This document shows, piece by piece, positions 10,354 through 22,235 of a stretch of DNA of 64,000 nucleotides (its first letter is position 1; every line of letters begins with the position of its first letter). The DNA comes from Macrocystis pyrifera (Eukaryota; Sar; Phaeophyceae; Laminariales; Laminariaceae). The notes under the pieces are model-generated. The model did not search any database, was not told where the DNA came from, and saw only the letters and a list, made by a program, of their open reading frames with translations. The stretch spans positions 7,891,427 to 7,955,426 of the forward strand of contig JASSKH010000010.1 in the NCBI GenBank assembly GCA_031763025.1, in the 5' to 3' direction. Made by a program: the position numbers and the translations under genes.

Positions 10354-10800
10354 TTCCGAGTTTCAGAAATTATGTTTCGGGTTTCGGGGAGATATTTTCC
10401 ACGATTGAAGAGACACGCTACAGAAAAACCTGCACCTCAATTAGTTCCATTTTGTGCTGTGTGGTCAAACCTTTGTACCCTCGTGATTCCCATTGCACCC
10501 GTTCTGGCATTCATTATCGTGCCCATACTCGAAGACGCACTATGTCGTGGATATATTGTATGGTATTTTTAGGCTTGCCGTCCGACAATGTGCAGCATGA
10601 GCTTCACCGATGATCGATTAAAACATTCCTGAAAGAGGAAACAGTATTTTGTGGCACCCAACCCGTGCTCCAAACCCCAAGTATATTTCGATCACAAAGA
10701 AAGCCAGTACTAGGCGTACCAATACTCCAGGCATCAGCCCCCCCATGACGGGCTCAAAAAAAGTGCCCCGTCAACAAAATGTCCGGTGTCGCGCATATAT
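10354..10800. other. No gene seen
   Basis: Short interval between the retrotransposon end and an old SINE. It contains a gacgggctcaaaaaaagtgccccgtc inverted pair near 10747-10772 that could form a small hairpin. No coding signal was recognised. Confidence 0.4.
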
Positions 10801-11129
10801 ACGCCCCCGTGGCTTGGTAAGTGGTCGGCGTGCCTATCAAGATCAATTTCGTGGGTTCGATTATCACCGAGTGCGTGCTCGTAGGGACGTTTTCTTGCAT
10901 GATAATTGATTAATTAGCAGAAAACGCGAGAGCATGAGTTAGGTACATGCGATGAAAATCGACGAGCAGGGGGAATGCTGAACCCTATCTATGCGCGACA
11001 AAAAAAAAGGCACGTGCCGGGGAGAAAAAGGGACGACACCTGCGACGACGGCTTATCCAGAAGATCGCTGAGGGTAAAACCTCCTACGAGATAGACGCTG
11101 AAAAGTTTATGTATGTGATGACAAAAAAA
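10801..11129 (+). mobile_element. tRNA-derived SINE, copy 2 (diverged)
   Basis: Same family as 4377-4714 but clearly older. Box A (tggcttggtaagtgg) is recognisable, box B has decayed (gggttcgattatcac), and the body has many substitutions and small indels. The tail is reduced to a short A run. No target duplication can be read. Confidence 0.82.
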
Positions 11130-11748
11130 CGTACTAGCTGGTATGTTCTGAAATATTGGCAGTAGTACCTGTTTAAGTTGAACCAGGAACGACATGGTTA
11201 CAGCAACTGCTACAGTTCATCTATGAATGAATGAGCGTACAGTACAGTAGTATTTCATGAAGGATACTACTAGTATCATAGATTCCATCTCCTGCTGGCG
11301 GATTGCTCGCGCGCTCGTGCATCACACTTATTCGCCCATGCTTTTGGCCTGACGTATCTCCTCTAGCTTCACCAGTAGCTTTACCATACCCTACACCCCA
11401 AATACACCATATCGTATAACCGAGACGCGCATCCACAACTTGGTGCACCACCATGTGAGTCGCGATGACATTCCCGGTGTGCACACACGCGAATGCCAGT
11501 ATTTTTTACGTATGTATACGTAAGTACAGTATGGCACTACTACGGTATTACTGCTGTAGTACCTGGTCAAATCCGTTTCTGATCAAAATAATACCAGTAT
11601 TAAATACCAGGTAATAAATTGTTAGCTGGTAGAATAATTAGTCCGTCGGGCCAGCTGAAGTATGCACATTGAAAATGAAGCGGAGCAACGAAATTCTGCT
11701 GGTAGCACTTGTAATTGTGTCTGCCGTGCTGCATGCGATACGCTTACT
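11130..11748. other. No gene seen
   Basis: Mixed sequence with some GTACT-like words near 11490-11560. No coding, RNA or mobile-element signature is visible. Confidence 0.45.
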
Positions 11749-11855
11749 ATTACGGGGGTCCATAGTTAATGGGACCAAATATTGTTAGTAAAAATAGGTA
11801 AATATACAGGTTTTTTAGTATACCATAGGTCCTATTAACTATGGACCCCCGTAAT
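11749..11855. mobile_element. Hairpin MITE, copy 1
   Basis: About 107 bp with long terminal inverted repeats: attacgggggtccatagtta at the left and its near-complement taactatggacccccgtaat at the right. The AT-rich centre contains attgttagtaaaaatagg. Four more full copies and one interrupted copy occur in the window in both orientations. No coding capacity, so it would need a transposase supplied elsewhere. Confidence 0.85.
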
Positions 11856-13545
11856 ATTACTTGGCTCTACACCTTTCACTTGGTATTCAGCGTTGCTTCG
11901 ATACCTCACCGGGCATTCGGCCCGTTGCTGGAGGCCTTATATCCCACCCATCCTATCCGTATCCATACGATACGTGTGCAGTTTCAATAATTTTGTGTGT
12001 TTTGTTATGATGACGTTATCTCCCGTTCGCTTGCTTGTCACTGCTTCTGCAGGAAAGTGACGACCCTCGCCCACCGTACGTACGTTGCTTGAGCACGATT
12101 TCCCTCTTTCATTGCCTCAATGCAAACCGTATTGCCACACGAGAGTCTAATCGGCATGATGCTGATTTATTCCAACCTATCGACACCTGCAACAGCAGTG
12201 CAACATCGTACTGTTGTATAGTTTAATTTATTTGCTTCGCGCACGAATCCAAGCAGACCCGATGTGTTATACCCTCCTTCAGGCCGATTGATTATGTACC
12301 TAAGCGGCTGTGGAACCACCGAACCGGTTAAGATGTACTGCAGTATTGAAAACTGGAAGTGTCCTGCGACCCCCCGATGCTTTTAACACAGTTTGCCTTG
12401 TGCCTGAGGGTTTTTAGGCACGAATTGCCCATGGTGTTGAGGTTGGCATAAGGGCTAGAGTTTTGGGTAAAACGCTTGTATTTTTTTTTGAATGTTGTAG
12501 TCCAAAACGTATCCTGGGGCTTCCGGTCCTACCCGTTTACACAACCCCAACCCTTGGGCTTGTAGGTAGGGTTGGCATATTTCGCATGCAGCTTCAACTA
12601 TTATTCTGATACTACTACTGATACTACTACTGCGATCTAACTGCTACTTTGATATGTCATCATATTTTCACCCTATCTATGTCTCTGCTTTTTCTTGGGT
12701 TCGTTCGTGGACCTGCCCGTTCTTCTTCCGGGGGAATTTGTGTCTTCCTGGGGCGATGCTTCGTCCGTGCGGCAATCCTGTTCTTCATCACCAATTGTCA
12801 TTGTGTCTCCTCAGATGATTATATTCTGCCTCCATTTCGTCTCCCCGAATTCGGAAAATAAATAATTGTTTCACGTATAATAATATTATATATATTTTTG
12901 CTATTAATAATGTACCTACCCGTAGAGTTTCGTTTCCCCGAATTCGGAAAATAAATAATTGTTTCACGTTTTGCTTTCGGCACCTGAGCGAATGAGCACG
13001 TACAAGGATGTTCATATTAGCACTCCGTTTCGAGTACGTACTTCTTCTTGATTGATTTTTTAATTCCTTTCATGGCTTGTATTTTTGTTTGGTTCTTTGT
13101 GCCTAATCGATTCGTCATTTATTTTTTCATGTCAATACCTCTGAGCTCGCTCCAAAATAAGTCTGTCATGATGCTGGATGTATTTGCTTCTCAGACTTCG
13201 ACCACCCACTCCTTACACTATACGGCAAGACACTGTTTCTCTTCTTCATACTCGTACTGTATACCCTGCGGTAGGCCGGATATAACCTGTAGTACGCGAA
13301 ATCGAAGTAAAACACACAGCCTGTAAGGGTGAGATCGACGACATCCTGTATCTCAGAGCTGATATTTCAAAAAATTTAAATAATGTGTGTCTGGAAATTA
13401 GTTTGATTGGAGAATCAGCACGGTCGCTGGGGGTGTGTGAAGGACCGCAGAAAGATTGTTTGTGAGATATTTACATTACAGCACGGCGTTCTTTCCACCC
13501 AGCAAAATCATTTGCAATACATCGCATGCGTCTTTGATCTACATG
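11856..13545. other. No gene seen; one short direct repeat
   Basis: About 1.7 kb without a supportable gene. The only structure I see is a 40-bp direct repeat at 12836-12876 and 12930-12969 (core ccccgaattcggaaaataaa), listed separately. Open frames of 60-92 codons lack recognisable features. Confidence 0.45.
12836..12969 (+). repeat. 40-bp direct repeat, period about 93
   Basis: The segment around ccccgaattcggaaaataaa followed by taattgtttcacgt occurs twice, at 12836-12876 and 12930-12969, separated by an AT-rich spacer. A local duplication. Confidence 0.8.
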
Positions 13546-13656
13546 CTATTACGGGGGACCATAGCTGATAGAATCTGCGGTATACACAAAAACCTATATA
13601 TTTACCCATTTTTACCAACAATAATTGGCCCTATTTACGATGCTCCCCCGCAATAG
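13546..13656. mobile_element. Hairpin MITE, copy 2
   Basis: Same family as 11749-11855 in the opposite internal orientation. The ends read ctattacggggga and tcccccgcaatag, and the centre reads tatatttacccatttttacc. The right arm has several mismatches to the left arm, so this copy is older. Confidence 0.8.
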
Positions 13657-16082
13657 TGAGTACTGCAATATTTTATGGCCACATACACCAACAGTGTAAA
13701 CAAGCATAGCATTCCATGGAAGCACAACAAAAATCAAGCCAAACAAGGAAACAAGAACCCTAAACCAAAGGGAAAGTTGAAAGCAGACACAAGAGAGAGA
13801 CGGCAAAATTATCCAGAAGGACACGCGATGACGAATGACGCAGATACATGGGTTGCACGAACGACCGAAGCAACGCGGAGAAGACGGAGCAGATAGACAA
13901 GCATTGACCGGAAGAAATACGGAGAAGCACGGAGAACAGTAAGCTAATGAAACCATGGCAATTTTCAAGGCGGCAACAATACTGTAGCATATGATTCCAC
14001 ACCTGGTAGCCAGTTAAACCGGGAACCTTGCCACATAATATACGAAGCGCCATCTACCCCCTACGGTCGGTGTACTGCCTCTGTCGTGCGCATCCCCGCC
14101 GCAGGAAACCAAGGAAATCGTTGGAATTCGGGGCAGCGAGAGCACTGAGACTCCACAAATCCGTGACAACTATGGCTTGCCGAGCTACGTGGTGGTTAAT
14201 TTCTGCTATCGTTTACAGTGGCATCATAACGCCTGGCCCCCCATTCCACCCCCGGCGCCCTCTCCCTCATGCCACCCACCCCTCGTCACCCCCCCCCCCC
14301 CCCCCCATCCTCTCTTCTTAACGCCACTCTTGGTGTTCTCTGATGTATGGCGTTTCGAGCTCCTCTCACCTTGGTCTCTGAGCAGCCTAGTCATTAAAGA
14401 GTGAAACATCAACGTTGTCCCGGTACCTTTCTGTCATAAGTCATCGCGCCGTGGGTCATGACACCGTCCCTTCTTGCATCTATCCAAACCACGAAATGTG
14501 CTATTTGTCCGTCCTTTGCTGGCTCGAAAAACATCGAGGTCGTCTGCTAGACAGTAGGCCTGGTCGGCTCCATGTCGCGTTCTCCCCACAAGCCAGTGCA
14601 CCACCGTATGGAATTGCGCCTAGTAAATTGTCCACTGGGTAGAATCACGTTGTACTAATTCATGTGAAGACAACGCGCAAACCGCTCGTAGTTCATCTAT
14701 TAAATCGCTCCAGCTTGTCAAACAGTTGTTACCTTTAATTTTCTAACAGGTGTGTTTCTCTTCTGCGAATGTAACGTTGCGCTACCCGGATGAGGTTTCC
14801 CGACCGGGCTGCTTTCTTTTCTCTGGCAAATCGCTAACACGCTGCATTTGTACCAGGATTGGAATAGGCGACTGGCTTGTGGGGTGCCGGAGGCCGTGGT
14901 GCGTATCACCCGCAGCTGGCGCCGGTGGACCGCCGGAGGCCGTTTGTGTGGGACGTGCATCAGTCAATATTCTCCAAACCGTGGGGCTTGCTTGCCCCAT
15001 TCATCCTCATCATGTAGACGTGGATCCGGAAGGCTTGGAACGTTACGCAAATTGCAAAGCAACAAGGACAAAGTTGCGATAAAAAACATGTAATCATCTG
15101 ACGATATAATTTCAGCCCTGAACCCAAACTAATTGGCACACGCCAAGCCTCGACATGCTATTAATAGTTCGATTTTGAATGCGGCCAAGGCAGAAACACA
15201 TCCTCCCCGATCAACACCTAAATCGGCGGAACATTCGAAGAAAACAAGCGAAACACCAACAAATTTTATTTTGTGGGTGCGGTGAAACCGACCCCAAGTC
15301 ATTTATTCGCCTACATAATAATAAGGCGAACAAAGGTAAGGTGCTTCAAAACGTGGTGCGACAAGCAGCAACCAGCCCTCCACCCCGCACTGCGGTACGC
15401 GCAGTTCTTAAGTAAACTTTGCGCGGGAGCAACATTTCTCCACGTATTTCTGCCCTCTGTACAGCATGTACGTTTGAAACCATTTACTTGCTGAAGAACC
15501 TCATAACCTGCGTCAGTCATTTTTTTTTATTCAAGGCGTTGTGTGTCTGACTCTAACCCAAGTGTAAAAGTAGCCAAGTAGGTGAAAAATATCTTTGTCC
15601 AAGCGTCGGCGAGCCTGGGCGTCAGGATTCCTAAACTGTATGCAACGCACTGCCAGGGTATTATTTGCTGTGGTGCTCGTCTTGATATTTCGTTTATCCA
15701 GTTCCACCTACTGCCATATATATGTTTATGCACTGTTTGTAGTCATTCGACTTTGCTTACGCTTACCTCTCTCTATTGTTGGTGCTCTTGGCACAAAGAC
15801 GACGTTCTCGACTATAATACCTGGTGGGTGCGTAACGTTTTGTAAATATGTGCGGTACTGAGGAGAATCAACTCAAGGATTCGTTAACATAATATCGACA
15901 ATCTAATATCCACATTTCATGTGACTCGGAGGTGTCAATTCTGTACTAAATTTATTGTTCCTCATTCCCACTACTTAATACTTGAAGTGAGTTAATACGG
16001 TATATTTCTCCCACTTATACCCTACTTATAGTATACCAGGTGTCCCAATGGCCAGATATTTCGAACACCCATGCTTGTCCTG
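13657..16082. other. No gene seen
   Basis: About 2.4 kb with no recognisable domain. A C-rich run lies at about 14288-14307. Open frames up to 118 codons occur on both strands, overlap each other, and carry no motif I can name. Confidence 0.4.
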
Positions 16083-16376
16083 TTATAATGAGGCGCGCGA
16101 AGCGCGCAAAAAGCGTGCGAGCCTTTTTTTTCTTGGAATTTTCCAAGAAAAAAAAGCCTCTTCATAGCGGCTCGGATACGAGCGTGGGGTGCCTTGTTTT
16201 GAGTTTTTCTGTATATGTGTGTGTGTGTGTGATTCAACATTTTTTTTTGGGCAACGTTTGACCACCGCCCTCGACGCACACCTCACCAATTCCAGTCCCG
16301 GCGGGCTCTGTGGACGCGCACACACAAAAGAGACCCCCTGGTGCTGGTGCGGTGGTAAGTCGTTCACAGTAGCTCG
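16083..16376 (-). repeat. Repeat A copy 2, left part
   Basis: Reverse complement of about 599-905, ending at the CTCG target duplication (16373-16376) where the LTR element was inserted. It carries an 18-bp perfect inverted repeat at 16121-16158 (gccttttttttcttggaa and its complement). This is longer than the corresponding palindrome in copy 1, which lacks the central cttggaattttccaag. Confidence 0.88.
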
Positions 16377-16940
16377 TGTTACAGCAGGGTACAGCTCTCA
16401 GACCGTAAAAAGGACCTGCGCTCGTTAGATATCTGAGGCCGGCTCACCTGTTGTTTGGGAGTTCGAGGAAGTGCCTTCAAGCAGTAATGATCGGGTCACG
16501 CAGAACGTGGATCGATGCAATGCAGTAGATGCAAGCAGTCAGCGTGAACATTCAACGAAGCATCACAGACACGATGACGGGCATGACGGGCAAGGCAGGG
16601 CCCAAGGGGCTGGGGGTCGATAGGACAGGTATCGCAGATCACTTGGTTTTGACTTTCTTTCTTCACTCTTGGTGGTGTTTTGTAAACACCGGGTGGTCCC
16701 GGAACTTCGTTACTGGCTCTGTACCCGAGACCGAAGGCGTTCCCACACGGGGGACCCTCCCTGCCCCTATAAGATTCGCCCAGAGGATGCTAACCAAAGC
16801 TTGCCCTCTGCCTATCGAATAGACCCGACGCGTGACCCTGATCAGGACAGTGGTCTCGCGCCGTATTGTCTTCCCCATTATGCTGGTCACGACAGTCACA
16901 GCGCTATGAACCTCCCTCCCTGGCGCCACCCGCTGCAACA
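16377..16940 (-). repeat. LTR (left copy)
   Basis: About 95% identical to 24290-24854 by eye (roughly 27 substitutions and one 1-bp gap), so the insertion is not very recent. On the minus strand it begins TGTTGCAGC and ends GCTGTAACA, with TG...CA termini. Confidence 0.9.
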
Positions 16941-17766
16941 CCCCCCCTGCCCGACACATAACCATTGTCGGCACAAAGCCGGCGCCCCGGTGCTAGCCCG
17001 GCGACAGCGTGTGCGCTTTCCTCCTAGGACACCCCCCCCCAGACCGGCGCATATGAGCGACGGTGCTCAGCGGGTATTACGATTATGGACCGCTGCAGCG
17101 CCTGCGCCTTCCACCTCCGCACCTCGCCGTCGGCTCGATGTTGCAGCCTCCGCACCTCGCCGTCAGCTCGATGCTGCAACTCCTCTCCTTCCCTTAGTGC
17201 TGCCCTCAGACGGTGGTAAGAAGAGCGGCGGTCCTGACCTTCGTCCAGACGTTCTTCAGCATTCCTCTTCCATCCATCGCCGTCGGCCCGATGTTGCAGC
17301 GCCCTTCCTCTCCGCGGTGTTGCCCTTGGACGGTGGTAAGAAGAGCGGCGGTCCTGACCTTAGTCCAGATGTTCTTCAGCTTTCCTCTTCCATCCATCGC
17401 CGTCGGCCCGATGTTGCAGCGCCCTTCATTTCCGCGGTGTTGCCATTGGATGGTGGTAAGAAGAACGGCGGTCCTGACCTTCGTCCAGATGTTCTTCAGC
17501 CTTCCTCCCCCGTCTATAGCCGTCGGACCAATGTTGCAGCTCCTCTAGTTCCCGCGGTGCTGACCTTGGACGGTGTTGAGAAGAGCGGCGGACCTGAGCC
17601 TCGTACAGTCTTCACTTGCAACTGCCAGCGCCACATCTGTCTAACACGCTCGGAGCATGTACTCATCGGCGAAAAAACATGTTTTCTTCCTGGCTCACCT
17701 GCATCTGAGGTGGGGGTTCCTCTCGAAGGCCTACGTCTGCACTTTGACAATAACCTACACGTTTAA
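16669..17766 (+). CDS. Open frame with 40-residue tandem repeats
   Basis: A 365-codon frame starts inside the left LTR and runs across a 120-bp tandem array. Because the unit is 40 codons exactly, repeats of the type RRRPDVAAPFLSAVLPLDGG stay in register. The protein is Pro/Arg/Ser-rich with no recognised domain. It reads opposite to the orientation suggested by the purine tract, and shorter frames are also open on the other strand. The frame may therefore exist only because the array period is a multiple of three. No evidence of translation. Confidence 0.25.
   Translation: MVVFCKHRVVPELRYWLCTRDRRRSHTGDPPCPYKIRPEDANQSLPSAYRIDPTRDPDQDSGLAPYCLPHYAGHDSHSAMNLPPWRHPLQHPPCPTHNHCRHKAGAPVLARRQRVRFPPRTPPPRPAHMSDGAQRVLRLWTAAAPAPSTSAPRRRLDVAASAPRRQLDAATPLLPLVLPSDGGKKSGGPDLRPDVLQHSSSIHRRRPDVAAPFLSAVLPLDGGKKSGGPDLSPDVLQLSSSIHRRRPDVAAPFISAVLPLDGGKKNGGPDLRPDVLQPSSPVYSRRTNVAAPLVPAVLTLDGVEKSGGPEPRTVFTCNCQRHICLTRSEHVLIGEKTCFLPGSPASEVGVPLEGLRLHFDNNLHV
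17100..17600 (+). repeat. 120-bp tandem array, about four copies
   Basis: Units start near 17160, 17279, 17399 and 17519. Each contains gatgttgcag, gacggtggtaagaag, agcggcggtcctgacctt and gttcttcagc. The outer copies are the most diverged. Upstream, a shorter gccgtcggctcgatg/gccgtcagctcgatg duplication (17125-17180) extends it. Confidence 0.88.
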
Positions 17767-18494
17767 GCTTTTGGCCAGACATACATTCCAATGAAAGCTA
17801 CCATCGTCCTACCCCACCACCTAACCTTTAACTGAGACTTCAGCTAATTCTGCCAGTCCTTTGTCGTATGGCTATACGTGGCCACACTACCGAGACGCTG
17901 CGGTGGCTGTCCACTTTGCCCCTCTATATATATCTGCGGGCTTGACTTGTCAAACCTGTTATAACGGTTCACCGATCAGTATTCCAATATACTCACGTAC
18001 TTGTTTGTATCGATGTGGCAAAACTTCACGTACCTTTGTCACGGTTCAGCGTGCGCAGTGGATTGTGTCGATGCTTCCACCATTCACTTACCTTCGCCAG
18101 ACGTTCCTCACTGTACCTTCCTTCAACAAATGTTTCTACGTAAGTTAGAATCCATCTGCTACTCTGAAGTTTGTCCAGATATCTCTAGTTTCTTGGTATG
18201 GATACCACATTTTGATATATTGACAGAACAAAAGAAACAGCTAGGAGATCGAGGATTTCTTCCCAGTTCATCTTTGCCAGCTTCCACGCTAATCCTTTGC
18301 AAGCTGTGTGTGATACTTCGGTCGCGCGTATCACGCGTTTTATATATTATATAGGCCTTTCTTTTAGTGTTGATCTCACACTTCTCTGCATTGAGAGTAG
18401 GTATTCCTTGCGAATGTGGAGGTCGTTTTATGTATACATCCATCACGGGCTGTAGGAAGTTCATGAGTTCTTTCTACTCCGGGCCAAAATTATT

Positions 18495-18740
18495 ATTCGA
18501 GTGACTTAGGTCGTTTCAAGGTGCTGACGTTCACGCCACATGGACATGCTGGCACTAGCCAAGGTAAATATTTGATTCCGAGTTAAGTAAGAGTTTGAAG
18601 CTACTGGCGTTTGCGCCACCTCTATTCGAGTGACCTAGGTCGTTTCAAGGTACTCCACATCGACTTACTGGCGCTAGCCAAGGTAAATATTTGATTCCGA
18701 GTTAAAAAGTGTTTGAGGGTACTGACGTTTACGCCACCCC
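18495..18740 (+). repeat. Tandem pair, about 129-bp period
   Basis: Two head-to-tail copies start at 18495 and 18624 with attcgagtgac, then taggtcgtttcaaggt, gcctagccaaggtaaatat-like text and ttgattccgagttaa. Each ends with a gacgtt(t/c)acgccacc-type motif. Confidence 0.85.
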
Positions 18741-21221
18741 CCCAACACGGACACTGTCCACTCGTGAAACTTGTTCGTGCTAAAATCAATCACGCGTCTT
18801 AAAACGGCATTCGTGCAGACCTACTTCCAAATCGTACGCCTCGTATGCTTTTTGTGGAAGTAGTTGCAGCAAGGTGGAGACAAACACACCCCCAGAACAG
18901 AAACTGCCTACCACCTACTGGCATTCTAATCACACCTGTCGATTCGTTCCTTCAACCCTCGGCCACTATGCTTGGAGCGACAAATAGTATCCTGTTAGGT
19001 TGCGCAGATCATACCAAAGGTCTTCACGTTCCATCTCGGTTTAGCGTCTCACAAATGTGTACCTGCGCGTGGTGTGGCGACTTGCACATGCACTCGTTCC
19101 TTCCTACATGTGTGTATCCAATTGTTATGATACCTGGTATACGCCTTCTCATGTACCTCCTGTGCGCGTGACGTCAAGTATCTGTATATAAACTGAATCT
19201 GTGTGAACAACCCCAAAGCCTAGGTATTATCACGAAAACGTATAGCAAAACACTGATGGTCTGTATCCCCCTGATGTTGGGTTAAGGAGCCTGGTCGGTC
19301 CTAATAGATGCTTGGCTGTATCCAGCTATACCACTCTCTTAGCTGGGGTTTTGTGTCGACTTGCCTCTTATTCGACTGTCACTGTTATTGTGCCATCGTG
19401 GCGATCAAAGATAGTCACCTGGAGAGCAGCAGCAAAGCAGCGAATGAGTATATGCGTCCTGGGGAGGGTTTTTACTATCGGAAAATGCCAGGTTTTCTCT
19501 GCCCAGTTTGGTTTGCATAGTGTATCTCGAATCCACCGCTTAGGATGCATGTATCAGTTCTGGGAGAGCAGTCGCAATTCCTGCAGGCAAAGCACTCATG
19601 ATCGGAGCCAACGCTCCGGGGTCCTTTCGGCACGATGTAACAAAGACCAGTTTTCACATCAAGGTTTGTATTCTTTTCTAAAGTTCTAGCCCGCTCTATG
19701 CTGGGTATACATGCCACGCTCACACTCTGCTCTAGTTCATGCACAGACTATTCTTTCTTTGTCTTTTTGTTTTTAGCTCTATTAATGGGGTGTAAATGTA
19801 ACAGCATGGACACGTTCATGGTGTCATTCATTCGCGATTGGTACGGGATGGTATACACCATATCGAATAGCTCGTTAATACCGTTTCTCTCACCTACCGG
19901 CACGGCACTATTTCGTACTTGTTTGTTTGCTCCAGTCGCGATGTATTTTAGTTTTACAGCCTGTTCTGTGATCACCGGTGGGATTTCAGGAGTTTGAGCT
20001 ACTATTGTTATTGTGTGAGAACATCACACGGAATGCGTACTACAATAGTATGTATTTGACCACCCCACACTCTTGGAGTTACAGCGTTTACCTGCTGGTC
20101 AGATTCGTTCTCCGACAACCCAATCTTCGGATAATACTTACGCAAGGTCTGGACCTAACAACCGGTAAGTAGTGGCAGTGTATTCTTCAAACAAAACCGA
20201 TCTTGAAACCCCTCTACGCCCACCGACCATGCAGTGTTTCTTTGTACTCGTTTGCTGATTTTTCACACCAGGTACCTTATATTATTTTTTCGTACGTAGT
20301 TATGTATGTACGATACAGATATATCATTGATTTCCATCCCATTTGTTATCTTCGCCCTTTTTTTTCCATCCCTCCTACGTATAGACACCCGGTGTCACAC
20401 AGAAAGCTCTTTATTCCTCTCCCCGATGTGGTCTGTGCCTTGGGTTTTTATTGCAGAAATACTTCAGTTCTTCGTTGCGCCTACACTCGTTCGGCGGTCT
20501 CAGCGGTTGATTCCACACCTTTTTATTGTGTATATTGCGTAAATCCCCGCCTCATCCATCTTGAGATTCGAGCTCCATGGTTCAACGCTAAAAACAGAAG
20601 CGACACACTAGACCACGCGGGCCATTAGATGAAAGGAATAGGCCAACCGTGTCAAAACCAACGAAACTCTTTCAGGGCCACGACCCAGATCGGGTAAAAG
20701 TATATGGAAGGTCGAACCCTAATAAATATATTCTTTGTGTTTCTGTGCGGACATTTTTTACGTAATCTACAGCAGATAATAATGCTTCAATCGAATCTTT
20801 GGCCATGGACGGAGAAGTACAATATGAATAGTATCGTACGAAGCTCATGCACAGCAGTAATTATCTCATTGCTCACTTCCTCGCCGTAGTGGACAGAATT
20901 ATAAGGGGTATCTGCCAACAGTAACCTGAGGCTGTGTGATACCGCTCGGTATGCTGAAGATACTATTGTATATTTTAGAATATGAATGAAGACAACATAC
21001 TTTGCAGTCAGCATGAATAATTTGCGATCGTACGGATGGAAAAACCTTTTTGTAATACTACTGGGTGTAGAATGTATGGAGACCCCACGGATATGAGTCG
21101 CAGGGGTTCGTGCTTCCCCTGTGTGTGCCATACCGTTCTATATACCCAACTACATCAGTCCAACCCAGTGTCCGTTCTGATTTATTATTATTTGCAGACA
21201 AAGCAATGAGTAAAGCAAGAA

Positions 21222-21345
21222 AGCAAGGGAAATGCCAGCGTACCGGTGAATACCGGGTAAAGCAAGTGAATTGCCAACGTACCGGGTACGAGAATACCGT
21301 AACGGGTAGAACAAGTGAAATGCCAACGTACCGGGTACGAGAAGA
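21222..21345 (+). repeat. Short tandem repeat, period 41-49 bp
   Basis: Three copies of a caagtgaaatgccaacgtac-type unit followed by cgggtacgagaa occur at about 21222, 21263 and 21311. The first copy is the most diverged. Confidence 0.75.
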
Positions 21346-21471
21346 CCACAACACCAGCTATGTTGTGAACATATGAGTCGTTGTATAGTTCTCAGTTTCA
21401 ACGTAGTTTTCATGCGGTGCTTTTACCCGAATAAAAACCTGATTGCTGTACTGGACAGCTGACCGGTTTCA

Positions 21472-21757
21472 CTGCAGTACTTCATGCCGGGAGGCAGCAG
21501 TGTTGATACTTTGCTGCGGCAGTATGGGACACTATTTTAGGGCCCAGGATCGAGGGAGATATTTTGCCGTACGACCTATAGTATCACCAACAGTTAATTT
21601 CTTTATAGTAGTATGAATACCATATAGAACGGCTTCACAACAGTACTTTATGCCGAGAGGCAGTGGTGTTGATGCTTTGCTGCGGTAGTAAGGGACAACT
21701 ATCGTAGGCCCAAGGATCGAGGGAGATCTTGCCGTACGACCAATAGTATTACCCACA
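21472..21757 (+). repeat. Tandem pair, about 168-bp period
   Basis: Copies at about 21472-21592 and 21640-21757 share cagtactt(c/t)atgccg, gttgat(a/g)ctttgctgcgg, ggatcgagggagat and ttgccgtacgacc. The last motif reappears in the 22052-22235 pair, so the two arrays share ancestry. Confidence 0.8.
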
Positions 21758-22051
21758 TATTTATATACATCCTCCAGGTTGTTGTCTTGAGTTTTTTAGA
21801 CCAACGTCTTCTACCCAGCTTCACTCTGTTCATCCAGCTTCAAGTATGTCCCGTGTGAATATGGTGTATGTGTGTGTTCTTCACATTAAACCGTTCTTCT
21901 GCTCGTCGACATTCAGCAATAGTGTCCGTGCTAATTCTTCACCCTACTTATATACATACGGGTGTTGTGTAGTGCATCCAGCAGATACTGCTGTGTATGT
22001 GTTGTTTCAACGAGCCAACATAAATAATAACTCGTCAAGATAGGAAGAGAG

Positions 22052-22235
22052 ATATCCCTCGGGATCTTGCCATACAATTTTAGTATCATGGATATATTGT
22101 ATACGTCCTCTATGTACGTTTGTGCAAAAAGCAAATGTACTGCGAGCCAAAGGGTCCTTCGGGATCTTGCCGTACAGTTTTTGTATTATGGGTATATTGT
22201 ATACGTCCTTTATGTACGTATGTGTAAAAAGCATA
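22052..22235 (+). repeat. Tandem pair, about 94-bp period
   Basis: Two copies share tcgggatcttgcc, tatattgtatacgtcc and tatgtacgt, and both end with actgcgagcca. Neither contains a supported gene. Confidence 0.85.
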
